In this document: piece by piece, positions 58,328 through 64,000 of the stretch | How positions within the stretch are numbered: position 1 is the stretch's first letter | Layout of the letters: the number at the start of each line of letters is the position of its first letter | Source of the DNA: Termitomyces sp. T153 | Taxonomy: Eukaryota > Basidiomycota > Agaricomycetes > Agaricales > Lyophyllaceae | Direction of reading: 5' to 3' | Length of the DNA: 64,000 nucleotides | Assembly: GCA_018296165.2 (NCBI GenBank) | Contig: JACKQL020000058.1 | Coordinates: 124,001-188,000 of the forward strand | Notes under the pieces: generated by a model | Told to the model about the DNA's origin: nothing | Database searches by the model: none | What the model saw: the letters and a program-made list of their open reading frames with translations, nothing else | Position numbers and translations under genes: made by a program

Positions 58328-60014
58328 GCCCGCGAGTTCGCGAGCCGCGGGAGCTAAAGGCTAAGGCTGATAATGATAATACCCTAAGACGATACCCCAA
58401 TTTGGCGCACACCTCCCTCCACCTCCTACCCTCAACCACCACAAAGAACAATCGATGGATAATCACACAACGCTCGTTCGGCTAAACAAAGAAACGCTCT
58501 CCATGCCCACCCATGCTCAGCTTCCGTCCTGTACGAAACACGAGCATTATACCAGGATTGCTCGTGTACCTTACCCACTTCACCACCTCGCATGTGTGTT
58601 CACAATGCAAACCCGGGGTTGGAGAGCTGGCTGTCCGGTTTTCACCTTTTTTTTCTTCTTTTCTAGCCTGCTCGATTCGTTCTCAATTCAGATGATAATT
58701 ATTTTATCTATGCGCACTTTTTTTTGTTGCCCCTCTCTTTATTACCTCTGAAATTCTCCACACCCCACCTGTTGTAGCTCTTGTTCGTAGTTCTTTTCTC
58801 TTTATAATCTTCTTTTCCCTCGAATTTTCTGTTGTGTTCTGTTGTGTTCTGTTCAAACGTCTAGGTGTGTGTGGCTGGTCAATCATAGAGCTCAGCCCAC
58901 TGCCGTCCGCTCATTCTATTTCTCGCTTTTTTATTTCTATTTCCTATTCGTAGTGGCTGCGCGGCATCTGCGTCAAGCCTCGCTAATGCCAACCTTCGTC
59001 TGTGTCCCGTCTCGTTTGGACCTTTCACTGCCTGGATCCCGCTATTTTCCAAAGGATTGTCAACTCTCCTGTATGACTGCCAGCCGCTATTTTGGACCTT
59101 CCACGCTGTTGTGTGAAAAGGACTAACTACTGTGTTCTATATCTGTGTGTTTTTTGGTCACCTTACGCGTATCTGTTAGTTGTAGTTATAAACACGGAGT
59201 AATAACGTTGACATCTCCACATTTTTGGGACTGCTGGTAAGTAACGTGAAGACGTGTATACTCTGTTCCGCTACGTTACAAACTGGTCAGCATCGGATGA
59301 CCTGGCTCGTTTTGATTCCTGATCTTCTCAGTCTCGGGCTTGGAGATTCCAACTTTCTCCTCTTATCGTATTCCGACACTCGATCCGTGTCAACTTCAAT
59401 TCAAGTACATTAATTCTGGCTTAGTATGAGAGTAAGCAGTTTCAAACTTCAAAGAAAGAATGTTCCTAGTGCGGGCCCTTCATCCATTATAAGCATGTGC
59501 TACTATGAAATAGTACATCATAAAGTACATACTAACCACTGTCTCGTGACATGGACTTTTCTTGCGCTTGCTTCTCCTTGGTCCGGCTTCTTCCTTTGTA
59601 GTATCCGATGTTGGAAGGTGCACGAGTAAACGATTCATGTACTCTCCTACGGCTTTGTCCTCAATGCAGAACAGACCAAGAAGCTGTTTGTCGCTTCAGG
59701 ACTGACTCGGACACCTTGAGCAGTTGATACCTTTGGAGAATGGCTAGGGGGAAGTACTCAGGCCTTTCTATATCGAGGGCAGAGAAGGGAATTATCGCGA
59801 AGGATAAAACGACTATGACACAGGAGATGTCAAACTGGCCATTACCTTTGCATGGCAAAATGGCCGTGATTTCGAATTCAAGGAACCCGTTGCAGAATTT
59901 GAGGGAACAGATTGTTTGTCTTTTCAGTTCTGCTCGGTATTGCTGTTGACTCCCTGAATTTTGACCCCCTGAATTAATTCAGTTGGCTCAGTATTCACGG
60001 ATATTTCTGCGTCT
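58328..60014. other. Long intergenic region
   Basis: The first 500-700 bp are the likely 3-prime UTR of the RRM gene; three exact TCTGTTGTGT-type 11-bp steps occur near 58,828. Normal CG content. Small frames (for example plus 59,740-59,949) have no recognisable content. Confidence 0.5.
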
Positions 60015-60153
60015 GACCTCGCCGACACAGACTTAATGAACGCAGCGAAGGAAGGCTTCTGAAAACTCGAAAATACCGAGCTTTTCAAAGAGACAGGAAT
60101 CTCAGTTATTGTACCTCGCTGGATCCTGATCCTGGCGTTTGATGTTGGTTTAA
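60015..60153 (+). pseudogene. C-terminal fragment of the small tandem gene family
   Basis: Reads TDLMNAAKEGF, stop, KLENTELFKETGISVIVPRW and ILIL, matching EFMVSAKEAFQKLKDSEAF and EITEIVPQWILML of the copies at 60.6 and 61.7 kb. An in-frame TGA replaces the Gln codon after the KEGF/KEAF motif. No N-terminal part is found upstream, so this is the oldest, truncated copy of the array. Confidence 0.75.
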
Positions 60154-60570
60154 AAGGTGCCCGCTGTCCCAGCGAAGTATACTGAGTATCTATGGTGAGC
60201 CCCTCATCTGCAAATGTTAAAAAACATTTTTCTCAAAGTCATGACAAAACAGACCTCGAATGTGTTCGGTACCATCGTAACATCGAAATATATGTACATC
60301 GTTGAATAATGATCGGATCCATATGCCTCGTGCATCTAGCGGCTAGACTTGATAGCGCCACACTAAGTTGAAAGAAGATTTTCAATCTTTTGCTTAGTTG
60401 CTAATAGAGGTTGACAGAATTTTGCAAAGTGCTCTTCAGTCATGATGCATGGATGACGTGATGTAATGTCATACACTGTAATTCATGTAATTTGGGGCGC
60501 GTCCTCAGCGAGTTTCAAAACTTTGTTTCAAATCCGTAGTTTCCCCTGCACGGTATCATTTCTGTTCATC

Positions 60571-61098
60571 ATGGGGCATTGTGCAAAAAGCGACTTTCTC
60601 TTACGGCTTTGTCGTCATCCATGAAGAAATGGAACGTCTTTACGACGCTCTAGACTTCGAAGACACCGAGGACATATCGCCACTCGTTGCTTGGCTGGAT
60701 TCTGCACATTTTGAGCCTTTTTGTTTTGTTGCGGACAGGCAGTATACGGAGGATGGAGACGAGGATGACGGAGAAGAACTGGTGATCTCGTTTGTAGGAC
60801 GAGACGATGGCAAACTTGAAGTTGATTCCGACGAACACAAGCTCGAGATATGGGGCAGAGACACTAGTGCGATCTATGATTTCCACTTTTTCTTTGATGT
60901 TCATCTGACGATTGTGTTCTCTACAGGTGGGATGAAATTCAAGTCAATCCCCATGCCCCCCGAAAAGGAGTTCATGGTATCCGCAAAGGAAGCCTTCCAA
61001 AAGAAGCCTTCCAAAAGCTCAAGGATAATGAGGCTTTCAAAAAAGCAGAAATCACGGAGATTGTACCACAATGGATCTTGATGCTTTCTGTCGGTTAA
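60571..61098 (+). pseudogene. Second copy of the small tandem gene family, frameshifted twice
   Basis: Nearly the same as the gene at 61,661-62,163: TFSYGFVVIHEEMERLYDAL, PFCFVADRQY, LVISFVGRDDGKLE, LEIWGRD, an intron at 60,867-60,927, then KFKSIPMPPEKEFMVSAKEA. Two lesions: one extra A in the run after TGTGC (about 60,585) puts ATG 60571 out of frame, and the 14-bp unit GAAGCCTTCCAAAA is duplicated at 60,989-61,002/61,003-61,016, shifting the frame so that a basic tail (KKPSKSSRIMRLSKKQKSRR) replaces the usual IVPQWILML end. The long open stretch between could still be translated from an internal ATG. Likely a decaying paralogue; expression could show otherwise. Confidence 0.75.
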
Positions 61099-61394
61099 AG
61101 AAAATAGCAAAGGTGTGGACCAGTGTTTACACGTCCTGACAAATGGCTTAACATCATCTTTACCTAGCCCTAAATGTTCATGTAGGGCGGCAATCACCAT
61201 CCAATGGCAATCATACATGTATTACTTCGCACTTGACTCAAGTGCTCAAAGTTGAATGTTGGTTGAATGTATATCTGCCAACGTGGAGACTATCTGGAAA
61301 GATGAAAGCACACGCGTTGACCTAACCACGTGACTGAATCATGTGTGTAACGCCATGTGCGGCTTCGTTGACTCCGCATGATTGTCTCGAACTA

Positions 61395-61545
61395 ATGCAC
61401 ACAAACTACACCCCTTCGATAACTGCGCTACCTCTCGGCCATTTAGAAAGCCGCGTCGACGAGCTCTCACATGGTCTTCGGTAGCAATGACGCTTTTCGT
61501 GTGGGTGATGCGTTTGGGCGATCTATGACTCACCTGGCCATGACA
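61395..61545 (+). pseudogene. Truncated 5-prime copy of the BRCT gene
   Basis: Begins at an ATG in the same context (ACTAATGCAC) as the BRCT gene start at 62,616 and follows it (ESRVDELSHGLR against ESRINELSHVLD; shared DNA GAAAGCCGC and GAGCTCTCACATG). It stops at TAG after 30 codons and similarity fades by about 61,545. It lies between copies two and three of the small gene family, so it was duplicated together with them. Confidence 0.75.
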
Positions 61546-61660
61546 TGACATGACGAATGTTACGCATCCACTGTCACGCATAATATTAGGTGCCCGCCGC
61601 GTTTTCAGTTCATTTTCAAACTTGTTTAAAACCTGCCAGCTACATCATATTCGCTCCATC

Positions 61661-62163
61661 ATGGGGCAACGTTCAAAAGCAACTTTCTCCTACGGCTTTG
61701 TCCTTGATGATGCAGAAATGGAAGATCTTTACGATGCTCTAGGCTTCGAAGACACCGAAGACATAATACCGCTCATGGCTTGGCTGAATTCTGCACTCTT
61801 TGAGCCTTTTTGTTTTGTTGCGGAAAGGCAGTATATGGAGGGTGGGGATGAAGATGAAGCAGAAGAAGGAGGACTGGTGATCTCGTTTGTAGGACGATAC
61901 GACGGTAAGCTCAACAAACAAGAACTTGAGATATGGGGTAGAGACATTGGTGCGATCTTTCCCCTTCTTCTTCTGATATTTATCTGACGATTCCGATCTC
62001 TGCAGCTGGGACGAAATTCAAGTCAATTCCCATGCCCGCCGAAAAGGAGTTTATGGTTTCCGCAAAGGAAGCCTTCCAAAAGCTAAAGGATAGTGAGGCT
62101 TTCAAAGAAGCAGAAATCACAGAGATTGTACCACAATGGATCTTGATGCTCTCTGTCGGTTAA
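61661..62163 (+). CDS. Small acidic protein, tandem family copy 3 (apparently intact)
   Basis: ATG 61661 (CCATCATGGGG) starts MGQRSKATFSYGFVLDDAEM. A 56-nt intron (61,950-62,005) joins IWGRDI to AGTKFKSIPMP, giving 148 residues ending WILMLSVG. Features: an acidic stretch GGDEDEAEEGG in the middle, PFCFVAERQY and LVISFVGRYDG before it and after it, and a C-terminal helix-like KEAFQKLKDSEAFKEAE. No signal peptide or membrane segment. I do not recognise the family or a function. The flanking 3-prime sequence (CATCATCTTTACCTAGCC) is shared with copy two. It is followed on the same strand by the BRCT gene. Confidence 0.7.
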
Positions 62164-62615
62164 TCAAAATAGTACAAGGTGCGACTAGTGTTCTACAAAC
62201 GTCCTAACGAATGCTGAACATCATCTTTACCTAGCCGCGATTTTGATTCTAGATGTTCATGTGGGTGGAAGTGACCATTCTTGCATGTATTACTTCTGGG
62301 CAGTTCATGTATCTAATGCTCAGAGTTGAATGTAAAATCAATGTTCATAAAAATTGTATCTCGACACTCATACTTCGGCGATAAAATAATAAATCACTCT
62401 CAGCATTACCTGGCATCCAAAAGAAAATTTTCCGTGTCGTGAATGAAATGTGGTAACACTAATGCATTGGTCTGCAACGGCCATGGCGTCCAGACGCCTT
62501 AAACTAGAGGTAGTTTCTCGGAACCTTTGGAGATTGCGTCGACGAACCACGTGACCCGATCATGTGCCTCCGCGTAACGCGTTGTTGACTCGTCACACGA
62601 CGTCTCGACTCACTA
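62164..62615. other. Intergenic region between small gene and BRCT gene
   Basis: Partly homologous to 61,099-61,394 because of the tandem duplication (shared ATGTTCATGT and ATCATGTG segments). Presumed promoter of the BRCT gene. No other feature. Confidence 0.5.
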
Positions 62616-64000
62616 ATGCACCTCTTCGACGGCGTGCGCTACTCTCTTTCCACATCCTTGTCAGAAAGCCGCATTAACGAGCTCTCACATGTCCTCGATA
62701 GTAATGGCGCTTCCTGTGTACAATCGATCGATGACGCGGCTCTGACACACTTCATCACAAATTCAAACAGTTTTGAGGGCTGGCAAGAAATTGCGACGCG
62801 TGAAGAAGAGGGATATCTGGTGGTAGTCACAGTGCGTTGTATAATAGTGACTTCGATATCAATATCGATAACATGTGCGCGTCTTTCAGGACAAATGGGT
62901 CGATAAATCACTAATCCTTGGAAAATTACAACAGTGAGCCTTTCTTTTCTTGGCTGTGGGTATCAAAGGCTTACTCCTATTTATATGAACTAGCTCGTCC
63001 TTTTACTCTGCTGATCCTGCTATGATATTCTCTGGTGTTGTTGCATGTGCTGCAGAGGTTCGTGGACTCTTCCTCTATCACTGATCCGAGAAAACATCTA
63101 TTGCGCTGTAGCTCGAAACAACAGACCTTGAGGTACTTTCTGCTGGAATCACTGCGCTAGGCGGACAATGGCGAACGGGCTTGACAAAAGATGTTACCCA
63201 TCTCTTCGTCACAAAAAATACCTCAGCGAAGTATTCAACCGCAATGCATTTTCGTAATGATACGCATGTCAAGATACTCCTCCCCCACTGGTTTGACGAT
63301 GCCGTTCGCCTGGGTATTGGTGGCTTGGATACCACACCATATGAATGGCCCGATCCCCCTATGCTACGCGCCCATGGCGCGGAGGACGGAGAAGGCGCGA
63401 AAGGGGACGCGATGAAGCGTTCTGCATTACGCAAGCTTGACAATGAGAAGAAGTCGTTGTATCGTACAGTCGACCTATTGTTCCCTGGTGCACCGCTACC
63501 CAATGATGAAGAGAGGATGTCGGAGTCCACTATTGAAAGTCCACGAGGGAAGTCAAAAAACGTCTGGGAAGGCCGTCGCGTTCTTCTAGGCCGCAGCTTG
63601 GAACTGTCAGGGAGCCGAAGAGATGCAGTTGAGGCAGAAATCCGAAGAGCAGGTGGTAAGATTGTATCGTACGAAGGGGGAAAGGATGAAGAAGCGGCAG
63701 CAATCGATGAATGTGATGTATTGATCACAAGATTTCGTAGTGGAAAGGCTTATGTTCAGGTACATCTCTCATATTATCTTGATTTCTAGTCTGATATTTC
63801 CAAGGCTATAAGGCACAACAAAACCATCGGAACTCTGCCGTGGGTATTTCATGTGCATTCAATCGGTACTCTATCGCCGCCTATGGACCAGCTCCTCTGG
63901 TATCCGATACCCAAACGACCTATAGAAGGCTTCTCTGGCCATGTGTGTCCTCTCCCGTCTGTCCTCGAATTACCAATCCTGACCTGTACCGTAGGAAATC
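62616..64000 (+). CDS. Brc1/Rtt107-like multi-BRCT protein (5-prime part)
   Basis: N-terminal part of a multi-BRCT scaffold; relatives bind phosphorylated H2A and act in repair of stalled replication forks. ATG 62616 begins MHLFDGVRYSLSTSLSESRI. BRCT1: HVLDSNGA, THFITNSNSFEGWQEI, DKWVDKSLILGKLQ. BRCT2: FYSADPAMIFSGVVACAAE, ITALGGQWRTGLTKDVTHLF, HFRNDTHVKILLPHWFDDAV with the conserved Trp, then TTPYEWPDPP. A charged linker leads to a third BRCT (GRRVLLGRSLELSGSRRDAV, RRAGGKIVSYEGG, CDVLITRFRSGKAYVQ, then WVFHVHSIGTLSPPMDQLLWY). Introns are short GT-AG, for example donors GTGCGT near 62,832 and GTGTGT near 63,940. The frame is open to the window end and the gene continues beyond. Assignment to Brc1 versus another BRCT scaffold needs the C-terminal domains. 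Confidence 0.88.

Noticed and set aside
61339..61581. An 80-codon minus-strand frame between the small genes
   Set aside because: The plus strand here is a duplicated piece of the BRCT gene start, which explains the sequence better.
63078..63728. A 216-codon minus-strand frame
   Set aside because: Shadow of the BRCT gene on the other strand; Ser/Arg/Pro-rich without motif.

Overview
The window is nuclear DNA of a filamentous basidiomycete, almost certainly a mushroom-forming Agaricomycete. Its genes carry many short GT-AG introns (about 45-65 nt), the protein families are those typical of Agaricomycetes (NRPS-like A-T-R enzyme, divergent kinase, F-box/LRR-like and degenerate P-loop families, GH81 with a fascin-like tail), and gene islands alternate with decayed transposon blocks. 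No species is assigned. Gene models were spliced by hand from reading-frame continuity and splice consensus; I ran no similarity search.

There are five gene islands. (1) 1-860 and 3.1-8.6 kb: a P-loop accessory gene running off the left edge, an intact NRPS-like adenylation/thiolation/reductase gene, and an F-box/LRR-like gene. (2) 16.7-27.4 kb: a divergent protein kinase, coatomer zeta, a seven-membrane-segment protein with a long disordered tail divergently paired with coatomer zeta, and a secreted metallophosphatase of the 5-prime-nucleotidase type. (3) 36.6-45 kb: a protein with a VHL-beta-like domain, a GH81 endo-1,3-beta-glucanase, and a small membrane protein. (4) 55.4-58.4 kb: an intron-containing tRNA-Ala(UGC) and a four-RRM protein of the Nrd1/Mrn1 type. 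(5) 60.0-64.0 kb: a small orphan gene family in tandem (two copies plus a fragment), interleaved with a truncated and a real copy of a Brc1/Rtt107-like BRCT gene that leaves the window at the right.

Four blocks (about 0.9-3.1, 8.6-16.6, 27.6-36.5 and 45.1-55.4 kb) are almost free of CG dinucleotides and full of broken mobile elements: a Ty3/Gypsy pol with a TIR element nested in it, a Gypsy gag, a solo LTR with its target-site duplication, a pogo/CENP-B-type DDE transposon, a transposon of possible MULE type, MITEs with long inverted arms, and several tandem repeats. The CG loss and the R-to-H, R-to-C and R-to-stop changes inside recognisable proteins point to decay of methylated CpG or a RIP-like process. 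The same decay has hit non-transposon sequence: a phosphoglycerate-mutase-like host gene at 9.2-10.0 kb and a tRNA-Ala copy at 45.1 kb.

No biosynthetic cluster or coherent multi-gene system is evident. The most interesting points are the VHL-like protein with the hydroxyproline-pocket residues apparently kept, the tandem duplication near 60-62.6 kb with its frameshifted paralogue, and the pair of tRNA-Ala copies (one dead, one intact) at the two edges of one transposon block.
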